Shown here: piece after piece, positions 1 to 9,001 of the stretch
Numbering within the stretch: the first letter of the stretch is position 1
How the letters are laid out: the number at the start of each line of letters is the position of its first letter
NCBI RefSeq assembly: GCF_964340395.1
Contig: NC_135558.1
Coordinates: 10,956,501 to 11,020,500, forward strand
Origin: Glandiceps talaboti
Lineage: Eukaryota; Hemichordata; Enteropneusta; Spengelidae
Length of the DNA: 64,000 nt
Direction of reading: 5' to 3'
Translations under genes and position numbers: made by a program
The notes under the pieces: model-generated
What the model was told of the DNA's origin: nothing
The model's input: only the letters and a program-made list of their open reading frames with translations
The model's database searches: none

Positions 1-695
1 ATACTAGGTTGTTTGTTTTGAAATGGCTACAAAGTTGATGACCAAAAATATGTTGTACATGTAATGTAATGTATATTGACCAACTGACAGGAGTGATAGC
101 CTGTCGACAGTCATTCGTGCCTTTTTTGCTACATTTTGTATAGTGAGGGCCGGCCCTTGCTATCAGTACGTGGTTATAGTACTACTAGTAGTGTTGCTCT
201 GGATTGGAGCACGGTGACGACTTTAGTTTTAGACAAAACGTAGCAAAAAGGCACGAACGACTGTCGACAGTCTAAGGAATGAGAAAACAGTTACTTGTTG
301 GTAATCATATAGTCTTGAAGTAAGACCTTAGATCTGTGCTTTGAGGGTTGTCAAATAAAGGTGAAATGTGATGAGTACCTCTGTCGGGGTGAAGTGCTAG
401 CGCTCTCACTGGCAACCTTAGGTCACTTATAAAGCAGGCAGGTTAGCTTGAGGATCTAGCAGTTAGACTTGTAATAATGCTATTGCAAGACAAAGCATTT
501 AATATGTACGTAGAATACCAACAACATATGTTTCATTTCAAACTAAATTTTATGTTCAACTTTTGATGTTTATAAACACTCCATTAAAAAGTTCACAGAT
601 TTATCCAATCAGGATGGGTATCTTGTTTTACTGCTGTGATGATTACACTTAGTGCCCTAGTATTATCATATAAGTAACAATTCACATGACTATAC
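1..695 (-). other. ZGPAT: ZGPAT intron 4 (partial, runs off the left edge)
   Basis: Sequence after the donor of ZGPAT exon 4 on the minus strand (GT at 695-694). The next expected part of the protein is the stretch leading into the CCCH zinc finger. I find no codons for it on this strand here, so the following exon lies outside the window. Apart from the inverted-repeat element at 99-272 nothing else is recognisable. Confidence 0.6.
99..272. mobile_element. MITE-like inverted-repeat element flanked by TA
   Basis: Two arms of about 38 bp face each other (101-139 and 233-270) and differ by two substitutions and one indel. Each arm starts with the perfect 10-bp palindrome CTGTCGACAG followed by a conserved TTCGTGCCTTTTT stretch. 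The element is bordered by TA on both sides (97-98 and 273-274), as expected for a Tc1/mariner-type target duplication. The centre carries another palindrome, GGGCCGGCCC. It lies in the ZGPAT intron that runs off the left edge. A decayed relative of the arm is at 7406-7437. There is no coding capacity, so it would be non-autonomous. The superfamily assignment is inferred from the TA only. Confidence 0.75.
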
Positions 696-935
696 CTGTT
701 CATCATCAGAGTCAGCCACTGTTTCCACACACAGTATAACAGCATTGTGATAATGAACTGTACCCCAACCCGGTGTGTATGGCACTCTGCATTTTGTACC
801 TATCAACTCATCTAGTGTGTCATCATCATCATCATCTTCTTCATCTTCATCTTCATCTTCAACTTCCTCATCCTCATCATCTTCATTATCAACTTGATCT
901 GTTTCTGTTTGTTGACTGGTGGATTGGTTACTCCC
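696..935 (-). CDS. ZGPAT: ZGPAT coding exon 4 (acidic run and conserved GTK/WGT block)
   Basis: Eighty codons from acceptor GTGCTTGCAG to donor ACAG|GTATAG. A Gln/Ser/Thr linker leads into an Asp/Glu tract coded largely by GAT/GAA/GAC triplets, then the ZGPAT block WGTVHYHNAVILCVETVADS. Phase 0 at both ends. Confidence 0.92.
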
Positions 936-3180
936 CTGCAAGCACATCACAAACATGTTAATATTTAATGTCTACCTTTCACAAATAGGAAAATGGAAAT
1001 ACTGTAAGTGTGGTACAGCACTATATGTATATCACAATTCCAGTCATTGTTAATTCTATAAGCTTCACACAGGTATGCACATATACCCAATTGGTGTATT
1101 CCATGATAGTGTCCTTTTCTGAACAAGAAATTTGTAAATTTTATAAGCTCCTCCAAACAATTGACACTATAAACATGTAACAAACATTCAGTCTTTTGAG
1201 TGTAAGGTTTACCAAACAAGACAAAGTATACTGAAAGTCTGACTTGGTTATTAAAGTATTCTGTGTGTACAATTGTAACTTACTTTGTTTTTGATCTGTA
1301 ATATTGGTATTTGGACTGTTTTCAACACACAAGCATTTGAAATTGAAAAAAAAAAGACTTGTAAATTAAACTGTTGTTTTTCACCATGATGGAAGAAAGA
1401 CTACTAGTAATTGAGTAATTCACTCAACATACATTTACATGTAAACTGTTACTTATCAACGGTTTTGTACAACCTCAAAATATCAGGAGTTCCATACTTA
1501 AAACTACTCCCGATAATATTCAGAGTTCAAAGTTCAAATCCTACCTGGAAGAAATCAAATGGTGTGGCTGATGTTGATTGGGTTCCACTACTTGACGCTT
1601 CATAATTATCAACCATACTTAGTAATTTACTTTTCTTGTATGACAGTAGACTTGCTGTTAGAAGATATGAAAGGTGAAATTATTAATTAAACTCAATTTG
1701 TAGAACTTAAAGATGTTACCATTTCCTTTTATCTGGACAATGAACAGTTTACCAGTGAGGAGTATTTGAACATTTCACGTACATGTATAGTTGTGACAAG
1801 TCTATTGCTTATCACTGTATGTAATTTTCAGTTCTGGTACATGTATATTGTATGAGTGTCAACATGTGCTGATTATTTTATGTATCATGAAAAACAACTG
1901 CAGATCTGTTGCCATAACCCCCACCCCACCACCAAGTAGTACATACAGAACCTGGTGTTCATATACAAAACATGCACTACTGTTACAGTACTACTGTACA
2001 AGGAGGTGTGTGGTGTATTGTGTGAACACCAGTATGCAGCTGAGGTACATGTATGAAAAGACACTAGCCATTTATTCTGGGGTCGATAATGTAACTACTA
2101 AGGGCAAATGGAGAAAAGTATTAGCAATGCTCATTCACATTCAATGATACAACTCAGCTTTGGTTTAGGGGTTTAAACATTATCCTAACCCCCCCCCCCC
2201 CACACACACACACGAAATTACCCTAACTAACTAACATGACTCAAATGAGTACAGTAAAGCCAGTCCACTATTCTACATTTATGCCTATAATTGCTGAAAC
2301 TCATTGCACTACACCAACTCAGTAAGTTCACTTGCTAGTTGTGGAAAATAAACTTTATTACTCAATAAAAAGGTTCAGTAGATGATATTACATGTATACT
2401 CACAGCATAGTCCTGCTTGCAGACAGTGTATGGGACGCGATACTGGCATTGTCCCTAGGAGAGGGACAGCGTCGGAATCAAGTCCCAACTTACTCCATCT
2501 GCAAACAGGACTATTACATACTTTATTTACATGTATACACTCCTACCTTCTGTAAGCTGCACTAATACCGTTAAATCATCCTTCAACTGTACCAACTCCT
2601 CTTGTCCATCAGTACCTGCACTTTGTAATACTGCTTCCACTTGACTCAACTACAACAAATTTTAATAGTAAACATTGTCAAAAAATTTGGTATTCCTCTG
2701 CAGGTCATTACATTGTTGTTATACTAGATAGTGGGCTCCTGCGTATAACTATAAAGGTGAGATTGACAATAGATAGGGTGATCACAAAGATTCCCTCTCC
2801 CTGCATTTAAGCTCAGATAACCTAATTGTTTGGTAGTCTGAGATTTAATTAAGACACGTACCATGATCCAGAAAGTTTGGAAGATCCATCCTAATCCCTA
2901 ACCAGTACGAGTTGACTTCAAATCAACAATGTATTAAATACATTAAATCGTCGATCAATGTCAGTATTTATGTGGTGGACGTGCTATTCCTTATGTCAGC
3001 CCAAACATTTTGTAGGTTTTACGGTTTCGTTATCGTTTTCTGACGGAGACGGGAATAATGGGGACATCAACAACCAGAATATCGAGTCCATGATCAAAGA
3101 GCAGTGTATATGAATGCCTCAAAATAACCCACCTGTTGTCTATGTGTGGCTAGCGAAGCCTCTAAGCTTTCTTCGTCCAT
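696..3180 (-). CDS. ZGPAT: ZGPAT, zinc finger CCCH-type with G-patch domain protein (N-terminal four coding exons, partial)
   Basis: Four exons join in frame on the minus strand: 3133-3180, 2547-2649, 1545-1654 and 696-935, all with GT donors and AG acceptors, giving about 167 residues. The start MDEESLEASLATHRQQ followed by LSQVEAVLQ is closely like the vertebrate ZGPAT N-terminus (MDEESLE...). The region after it resembles the helical LKDDLTVLVQLTEASLL segment of the family. A long Asp/Glu run precedes LIGTKCRVPYTPGWGTVHYHNA, which matches the conserved family block (GTK...PY...WGT..YHNA) just before the CCCH finger. The CCCH finger, Tudor-like segment and G-patch should follow beyond the left edge. 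ZGPAT in vertebrates is a nuclear protein reported as a transcriptional repressor acting through the NuRD complex; that role is carried over from the family. The ATG at 3180 is chosen because it reproduces the family start exactly. Confidence 0.92.
936..1544 (-). other. ZGPAT: ZGPAT intron 3
   Basis: AT-rich intron of 609 bp between exons 3 and 4 on the minus strand. No element or further exon seen. Confidence 0.75.
1545..1654 (-). CDS. ZGPAT: ZGPAT coding exon 3
   Basis: Acceptor TTCTAACAG. The split codon G|CA gives Ala, so the join reads TEASLLSYKKSKLLSMVDNY, then a Ser/Thr-rich linker ending FDFFQ before CCAG|GTAGG (phase 0). The conserved TEASL block across the junction confirms the splice. 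Confidence 0.9.
2189..2213. repeat. poly-C followed by (CA)n
   Basis: A run of C of about 13 bases passes directly into six CA repeats, inside ZGPAT intron 2. Confidence 0.9.
2410..2511. mobile_element. 102-bp fold-back MITE flanked by TA
   Basis: Ends are GTCCTGCTTGCAGA and, inverted, GTCCTGTTTGCAGA, bordered by TA on both sides (2408-2409 and 2512-2513). The interior is also an imperfect inverted repeat down to a central hairpin, TGTCCCT-aggag-AGGGACA. The whole unit is therefore one long stem-loop with no coding capacity. The TA borders suggest a Tc1/mariner-like non-autonomous element. Confidence 0.65.
2547..2649 (-). CDS. ZGPAT: ZGPAT coding exon 2
   Basis: Acceptor TTTGTTGTAG, then LSQVEAVLQSAGTDGQEE and LVQLKDDLTVLVQLTE, ending GAAG|GTAGGA in phase 1. 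It encodes the N-terminal helical region of ZGPAT. Confidence 0.9.
2650..3132 (-). other. ZGPAT: ZGPAT intron 1
   Basis: Intron of 483 bp between exons 1 and 2 on the minus strand; nothing else recognised. Confidence 0.75.
3133..3180 (-). CDS. ZGPAT: ZGPAT coding exon 1
   Basis: Sixteen codons, MDEESLEASLATHRQQ, ending CAG|GTGGG (phase 0). The exact match to the start of the family fixes the initiator. Confidence 0.9.
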
Positions 3181-3566
3181 GCCTTGACAATCTAAAGTAT
3201 ATTCTCAATAACCGCAAACACAGCAAACACTTTCTATTATCAAACGATGCACTGGCTTTCTTTTACTCTATGGAGGCTGACATGTTTATATATGTGCGCC
3301 CTCATCGGCGACATTAAGTACATGCTTTAAGAGTATGAGGGCAGTACATAACTGTCAGTGTCTGTAGATGGGCTACTGTAACTTAGCTCGGAGCGTTCGA
3401 TCTATAACCATCTTTACCTTCATACGTTGAATGATTCTTGTTCATCGAATTATTTTTCTTAAAGAGTTCTCTCCTTTCCCGATTTCATATGAACAAAACG
3501 CATGATTTCCAAAATCTCAGCCAATCCGTCAAAAGTCACTTAAAAAAAGTCATACATGGCCCATGG

Positions 3567-3683
3567 CACAGGTACTCGAATCAATGAGTAGAAAAAAAAA
3601 TGCATTGTATATAAATAAGACTTAAGTCTTATTTATATACATATTTTTTTTTTAAATCATACATATTGATTCGAGTACCTGTG
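3567..3683. mobile_element. 117-bp MITE with 8-bp target-site duplication (hAT-like)
   Basis: Terminal arms CACAGGTACTCGAATCAAT are perfect inverted copies. The arms continue imperfectly through an A-rich/T-rich stretch to a central perfect palindrome around AAGACTTAAGTCTT. The element is flanked by an exact 8-bp direct repeat GCCCATGG (3559-3566 and 3684-3691). Eight-base duplications are typical of hAT (and P) transposons, so a non-autonomous hAT-like element is the best call. It has no coding capacity. Perfect ends and an intact duplication suggest a fairly young insertion. Confidence 0.85.
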
Positions 3684-3767
3684 GCCCATGGGATGCTTCA
3701 TGTCATGATACACACAACTTACAAATAAGCTTATGCACTACTGTCTATGTTAGCCTACCTGCAGACG

Positions 3768-3892
3768 CCTTAGACGTGAATGACTATTATCGCTACTACA
3801 CCATTCTGCTATTCGAAGTGAAAAAATCAAAATGTCAGTTATGATAGCTCTAGCGGGGTATATGTAGTACCGTTAGTCCTTCACGTCTACGG
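3768..3892. mobile_element. Inverted-repeat element, about 125 bp
   Basis: CCTTAGACGTGAATGACTA on the left pairs with an inverted CCGTAGACGTGAAGGACTA on the right. Pairing continues further inward, with TACTAC near the end of both arms. No clear target duplication was found, so ends are approximate. It is probably a MITE, less certain than its neighbour at 3567-3683. Confidence 0.5.
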
Positions 3893-4475
3893 CTAGGCTA
3901 TGTGTATGTCTATATATGGTCTATGGATAGCCTCAGACTGCCAAAGTTTGGTGGTCTGAGTCATAGCTAATGTAGTCGTATCAATGCGAATGTCACTTCA
4001 TAATACAATACATTGTACACACGTTGAAAAAAATGTTTTACAGTGAATCGGGTCGAAATTTTATTCAGAATTCGAAGTAAAACATTATTCTACAGTTATT
4101 AGGCCCAAGTCTTTGAAAAGTTTATTACTTATACCGTTGCTACGTACTTGTTTAGATTTCGATACTCAAATTTTCAAACTTTCTTTTAGACATTTCGTTT
4201 TGTTCGATTCAATTCGTTTTCGCACTTTCGCTGACTAGTAAGCCTGATTAAGGTTGCAGGGGTTCCTTCTCAAGTTCTTACATAGATATTGAATCAACTA
4301 CGTACGGAAGCATTTCGGTTAGACCATCGTTCGATATATCGTTGGTCAATGTACGTATACCTTGTACCTATGGTAGGAAATAAAGTATTGCGACAATGCG
4401 ATGATCGAGCGGGGCCTGATCAGAAATTAGTATTTGCCTTGGACTTGACAAACCTCGATATATATGCCAGGACGT

Positions 4476-6551
4476 TTAGGTTATACACAAGTTATGACAA
4501 CTTTCTTGAGATATTGGTAAGGAATCGTCATCAGATTCTGTGAAGATGTCAGTCACATCGAAAACTGGACTGTGCTCACATACTGTGGAATTTTCACTGT
4601 CGGATGATTCATTCGTCACCGGTGGTCGAAGTCTAACGATATCTTTGCGTTGTTTGCGACATTTTGGTGACCATTTTTGGTCCACTGCATTCCTAGCAAG
4701 CAAACTTAGTTCCTTGTCTTGTCGGGGATCATTGGGACTGTTATCCCGGTTACTCTTAGATGCATGCGCAGACACGGCCAGGTGATTTGCGTCATAATTT
4801 CTCCGTCTGTAAAAAGTATCATTTCGTTTAATATCCACACAGCAGTCGGCAATCAAAACCAAGTCACGTGTTGCATGATAACTGTTATGTCGTTGAGAGT
4901 TTGTCGATTGTTTAGCGTACCCCTGAAAAGTGTTACTGTGACGTAATCTTTCAGGGTGGGTTCGAGAGCGCCCTCTAGCTCTATGTTCAATATTACGAAT
5001 GAACGCATTTGCTCGATGAGGAGGCTCACTCTTCGGACGATTTCTGGGATGGTTTGATGGTGGCTGCCCTGAATTATTACCAGGAATCGAATAACCGCGT
5101 TTTCGACTTTCTGTTCTATCTGTCCAGTCCAAGTTGAACGTAGTATGTCTCCCAAGCTGCTGCTGTCCCAAGTATGGTGATACTGATAATTGATTTGTCA
5201 AGTAAAAATTGGTGTTCGGACAAGAATAACACCAGTGCCCTTGTACGCATGTTGCAGCATAACTTGGTTGAGTTGAACGACTTCGTTCGCGATAGTGGTC
5301 CTCGCTAGAATGAGAACTATCAGATGTTCCGTGGTCGTACTTCTCTGTGCCGCCACTGTTATGACTTGCGCAGACTACATTTGGTCTAGTATGGCTTCTG
5401 ACGTCATCACCTGTCAGGCCGTCATGCAAATTTTGATTACAACGTGTTTCCTCATTAAATGAAAGTTTTCGGAATAACTTACGTGACTTGCTATCGTGCA
5501 CACTTCGATTATAACATATTCCGTTATGGTTGACTCGGTTTTTGAAATCTTTACCCATATTGGTCAACTCCCTTCTTACATAAAATTGATCACGTTGTTC
5601 TTCGTACGGAAATTTCTTAGTATACATGTTATTTCGACTTTTTGAATGATCTAGTACTCGAATGTGGCCGCGTTCATGGTATTGCCGCTGCTTGCCACCG
5701 TGGCTATTGCGTCGGGGACTGTTCCGATTATTGAAATTAATATAACTTCTACAAGTGTTGTAATATTGTTCTTCTTTTCTGTTTCTTTCATCTTCAAAGT
5801 TTGCATGATGATTACATCTGGATTGGCCATTTCGAGCGAAGTGTCCTCTTTTCTTCTGCCAGTATTTACCGTGGGAAGATTTGAGATACTCTTCTATTTG
5901 GCATGGGACATAGTAGTTCCCACGCCCTCTTCGATATAGTTGTCTAAAATCAGATGCCTCATCTGTACTAGGGGAGTCGCTTGTACTTTCCTCAGAGCTG
6001 GAATCTGAGAGGTCTTCATAAATTTCCAAATCTCTCAAATTTTCTTCCTTGACCGTGGCAGTATCACTTTTTCCTCCGTTCTCGTGACATATTTCTAATT
6101 GTGATAGTTGCGTAATATCGTTTCCTTGTAGAAAGACATCTTCCGTGGACTGAAGCGCATCAAGTCTTCTCTTTCCGTGAACAAAACGCCGTTGTTGTTG
6201 ATAGCTATCTTTTGGTTTACCAGACTGAGTACGGTTGTCGGACGGAAATCCATACGAAGTAGTGAACCTTTCTTGGGGTCGTCTCACGCCCTCACTCCGA
6301 GTGGCTTGAATTTCTTTTGTTTCATCGACATCGAAATGATGAGATGGAGAAGCACATGTACATTCATTCACTTGGCCATTGCATGTAGCCTGGTGAACCA
6401 TCTGTATATCCAAGGAGTTGGCACTCGGTGCAGACTTCCATTCTCGCAATTTACGTGTAGATCGTCCTGATACAGTGTTATTTCTTTCTCCAAGATCTTC
6501 ATTAATGTGATTATGACTGTCGATTTTGTTGCTCACATTTGTACTCTGCAT
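4476..6551 (-). CDS. Unrecognised hydrophilic protein, 691 codons, single uninterrupted frame
   Basis: A 691-codon open frame in AT-rich DNA is far too long to be chance, so this is a real coding region. I do not recognise the protein. It has no signal peptide or membrane segment. It is rich in Ser, Arg, Asn, His and Gln, and looks mostly disordered. Visible features are an acidic Ser-rich tract around residues 180-201 (SDSSSEESTSD), Arg/Ser pairs (RERSRS, RARGRSRTHPER) in the second half, and an acidic C-terminus (TESDDD). No zinc-finger, RRM or kinase pattern is apparent. The ATG at 6551 is the first in frame, but an AG acceptor preceded by eight T residues lies just upstream (TTTTTTTTCTGATACAAAATAG). 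The ORF could thus be the last exon of a gene with a 5' exon near 6892. It lies upstream of ZGPAT on the same strand. Function unknown. Confidence 0.75.
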   Translation of the reverse strand: MQSTNVSNKIDSHNHINEDLGERNNTVSGRSTRKLREWKSAPSANSLDIQMVHQATCNGQVNECTCASPSHHFDVDETKEIQATRSEGVRRPQERFTTSYGFPSDNRTQSGKPKDSYQQQRRFVHGKRRLDALQSTEDVFLQGNDITQLSQLEICHENGGKSDTATVKEENLRDLEIYEDLSDSSSEESTSDSPSTDEASDFRQLYRRGRGNYYVPCQIEEYLKSSHGKYWQKKRGHFARNGQSRCNHHANFEDERNRKEEQYYNTCRSYINFNNRNSPRRNSHGGKQRQYHERGHIRVLDHSKSRNNMYTKKFPYEEQRDQFYVRRELTNMGKDFKNRVNHNGICYNRSVHDSKSRKLFRKLSFNEETRCNQNLHDGLTGDDVRSHTRPNVVCASHNSGGTEKYDHGTSDSSHSSEDHYRERSRSTQPSYAATCVQGHWCYSCPNTNFYLTNQLSVSPYLGQQQLGRHTTFNLDWTDRTESRKRGYSIPGNNSGQPPSNHPRNRPKSEPPHRANAFIRNIEHRARGRSRTHPERLRHSNTFQGYAKQSTNSQRHNSYHATRDLVLIADCCVDIKRNDTFYRRRNYDANHLAVSAHASKSNRDNSPNDPRQDKELSLLARNAVDQKWSPKCRKQRKDIVRLRPPVTNESSDSENSTVCEHSPVFDVTDIFTESDDDSLPISQESCHNLCIT

Positions 6552-7000
6552 ACTACTATTTTGTATCAGAAAAAAAATAAGTTTTGTTTGTTACTTCCTT
6601 ATTACTTCACTTTTAAAACTTGAATAGTCACAATGGCGTTATTCTATTTATTATGTAACGAAAGAATGGAACATCGGAAGCATTTCGAAGATCACGAGAA
6701 CTTGTTCTCTCTTTACCTAGAGTATAGCGTATATTTGCCATGCATGGTGCGCTTGGTCAAACATTATAACGCGCGCGTTAGAAGATCGTAGCGCTAGAGA
6801 ACAAAATGAACTGGTGTCGCCGTGTTTCCTAGTTTTTCGACGAGGTAAAATCCCGCGCAAAATTCCGCGTTCTAGCAACTCGACTACTTACAGATACGAC
6901 GGTGGTGGTAGTTTCGCATGTTTCTGTAAAGCAAGGAGACATTTACAAATGCGAAGTAAAGTTCAGAGGCGCTAGCTGTACAATTATATATTAAACCCCA
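6552..7000 (-). promoter_or_regulatory. Upstream region of the 691-codon gene, possible non-coding first exon
   Basis: This stretch is richer in CpG than its surroundings (for example ACGCGCGCGTTA near 6770 and CCCGCGC near 6853). A strong donor on the minus strand, TATCT|GTAAGTAG (exon end 6892), could pair with the acceptor just before the ATG at 6551. The ATGs in the putative upstream exon do not join the long frame in phase, so it would be 5' UTR. This is inference from splice consensus only. Confidence 0.35.
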
Positions 7001-7405
7001 TGAATAAGTATGTTTTTAAGGTTCTTCCTGAAGGCATTGACTGTGGGTGTCTGAGGGTTAGGTATACGTAGATGTCCAATGACAACAAGACTATTCTAAC
7101 TGACCCAAATGTAGTTTTTATTGAGCAAATTCTTTTAATGTTTACTCTGGAATTGAATTCAAACTGTGATAGTTATGACGCCACATTTACAACGTTGGTG
7201 GTTTTCATAACCCTTGCCACGCGTGTCAAATGATATGACCCCTGAATTACAGGTAGTGATAATCCCGTGTGATCCTAAAATATAGGAAAATCATAAACTT
7301 CACAATGAGTCAAACAGACTTGTTGGCGCACCATACATTATAGTCTGAATTTAGAACGGAATCCGATTAATACATGCAAAATATACGATCTGCAGTGTAT
7401 ACCTA

Positions 7406-7437
7406 GACTGTCAACAGTCGTCTTGACTTTTTTTTGT
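7406..7437 (+). mobile_element. Solo fragment of the 99-272 MITE arm
   Basis: TAGACTGTCAACAGTCGTCTTGAC followed by a T run matches the rightmost end of the element at 99-272 (read inverted, TAGACTGTCGACAGTCGTTC...). One change breaks the central GTCGAC palindrome. No partner arm was found nearby, so this is likely a truncated copy. Confidence 0.5.
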
Positions 7438-8713
7438 AATTTATCTTTAATACTCTTTTTGTTGCTGAAATAAATAGAATTAAAACCTGATCATGATGAT
7501 GTGCGTTGGCGGACTTTCGTTATATTTAATGTGTTCGAATCCTCAATGAATAGCGCGACGTATAATGTATAGAACAGATAATGTGGCATGTGCATTGTAC
7601 ATGCTGATTATTATATCGCATGTTATAGGTTATATATGTGCACACAATTAGTATTTAAATAAAAAAAATATTTCAGAAGGCTTTTTTTTTTTTTTTTTTA
7701 GGAATACCACAAAATATAATCCGCGTCTGAATACAGACTAGTATATACCACTAACATGGCTCAGAGCTAAGAATAACTATACTCCAAAGATTTACTTAGG
7801 AAACAGAAACGAAAGTTACACTGCAGCTGTAATTTATAATCCGGCTTTGTAAGATGGCTATCATTGTACTAACCGGTCAACCATGTATAACGCCATGGAT
7901 AAATCACGACTCCAGTACACATTTTCTTTGACTTGTTTTTCTTTTACAGCGCAATGAATTGAATCTGATATATTTCCAAACAAAGTTTTGATGTAATCCG
8001 AGACTGCTTCTTCAATCAAAGGTCTTTTGTCAGTCAGGCGAGAACGAAAGCAGTCAAGTGAATTCGCTATATTTGTGTTATCTAAAAATGGTTTTTGCTA
8101 TATCAGAATTAATTAAATAATCCCATACTTTGTTTCCCTATGTGTTATTGATTTGGTATGATTCTAATGGTGAATTCATGGCGTGATAATGAAGATACAG
8201 AATTGCAAGATTTGTGTAGCTAACTGTTGTTAGAGTGACAGGTGTTGTCCATTGATAAGACACATGCGTACAGTTATCTCCTTTCTTCACATTGAGTAGT
8301 CTTATATGTATCGTGTGTTTTGAAGTATTCTGTCTCGTCTCATCAGCAGATGATGGGGTTATAACCTAAACAACCTTGACCTCTACAGCGCTATCTACCT
8401 CAAAGCCTGATTTGACATGTGTGGAAGTAAACAGAACTGTTTTTGGAAGGATGGGGTGGGGGTTGGATTTCGACTTAATGTGACACTTGGATTACTTAGT
8501 CTAGTATATCACAATCAAATCTGTCCAATCAGAGATAGTTTAGTTTATAAAACATTAACACAATTACTAAATAACTTTTTGCAGTTTATCATTTCCATAC
8601 GTGCTTGTAAGTTAGTTTCACCTGTTCAGATCTGGTTAGTGGTTTTGCTGGGCTTCCTTATATCAGAACGAGTAGCTTTCACTATAACGCTCATAAAATG
8701 CATATATTATATA

Positions 8714-9001
8714 TTAAAGTGGCACAAGCTGAGTTTATGAGCCTCAAAAATGAAAACATATAACTTCAATTAGTTTCTAGTACAGTGCTAATATCGAAGC
8801 ATGACTTCTATAAAATCACAATTGTCTTCTGGCATTGTGACAATAGTTGTGATTATAGGAGGAATATCCTGGAATATTTTATACGTATACGTCATCGGAT
8901 TGAATTTAAGTTATATCGTAATGCCAGGCTTGAGTTCAGTTTAATTGCAAAGCGATGGTTAAGCATACATCAGTAAGTAGAATACTGTGAGTGCCTTTTA
9001 A
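8714..9001 (+). mobile_element. TTAA-ended dispersed repeat, copy A
   Basis: This 288-bp stretch is clearly related along its length to 53870-54183. Shared blocks include TTAAAGTGrCACAArCTGAGTTT, TTTCTAGTACArTGyTAATATC, TACGTCATCGG and CAGTAAGTA, in the same order and orientation. Both copies start with TTAAAGTG and end with a CTTTTAA or CTTTAA, so TTAA brackets the unit. That fits a piggyBac-type TTAA target and short inverted ends (TTAAAG). No coding capacity. Confidence 0.7.

Larger units (their letters stand above)
1655..2546 (-). other. ZGPAT: ZGPAT intron 2
   Basis: Intron of 892 bp between exons 2 and 3. It contains a poly-C/CA run (2189-2213) and a TA-flanked fold-back element (2410-2511). 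No exon is needed here, because exons 2 and 3 join in phase and restore the conserved TEASL motif. Confidence 0.75.
3181..4475. other. Spacer between ZGPAT and the 691-codon gene
   Basis: Both neighbours are on the minus strand, so this should hold the ZGPAT promoter and the 3' UTR of the 691-codon gene. Two inverted-repeat elements (3567-3683 and 3768-3892) occupy it. TTTATT words (AATAAA on the minus strand) occur near 4061 and 4121 as possible poly(A) signals for the upstream gene. No further coding region seen. Confidence 0.5.

Noticed and set aside
2410-2511. Extra ZGPAT exon
   Set aside because: Exons 2 and 3 join in phase and restore the conserved TEASL motif without it; the segment is a fold-back element with TA borders.
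4960-4980. CTCF-like GCGCCCTCTAG words (also near 59289 and 61031)
   Set aside because: Only the core matches, and two of the three lie inside coding exons; not enough to call binding sites.
7500-7560. tRNA or tRNA-derived SINE suggested by GTTCGAATCC (B-box-like)
   Set aside because: No cloverleaf can be drawn, the T stem does not pair and no A box is correctly placed.
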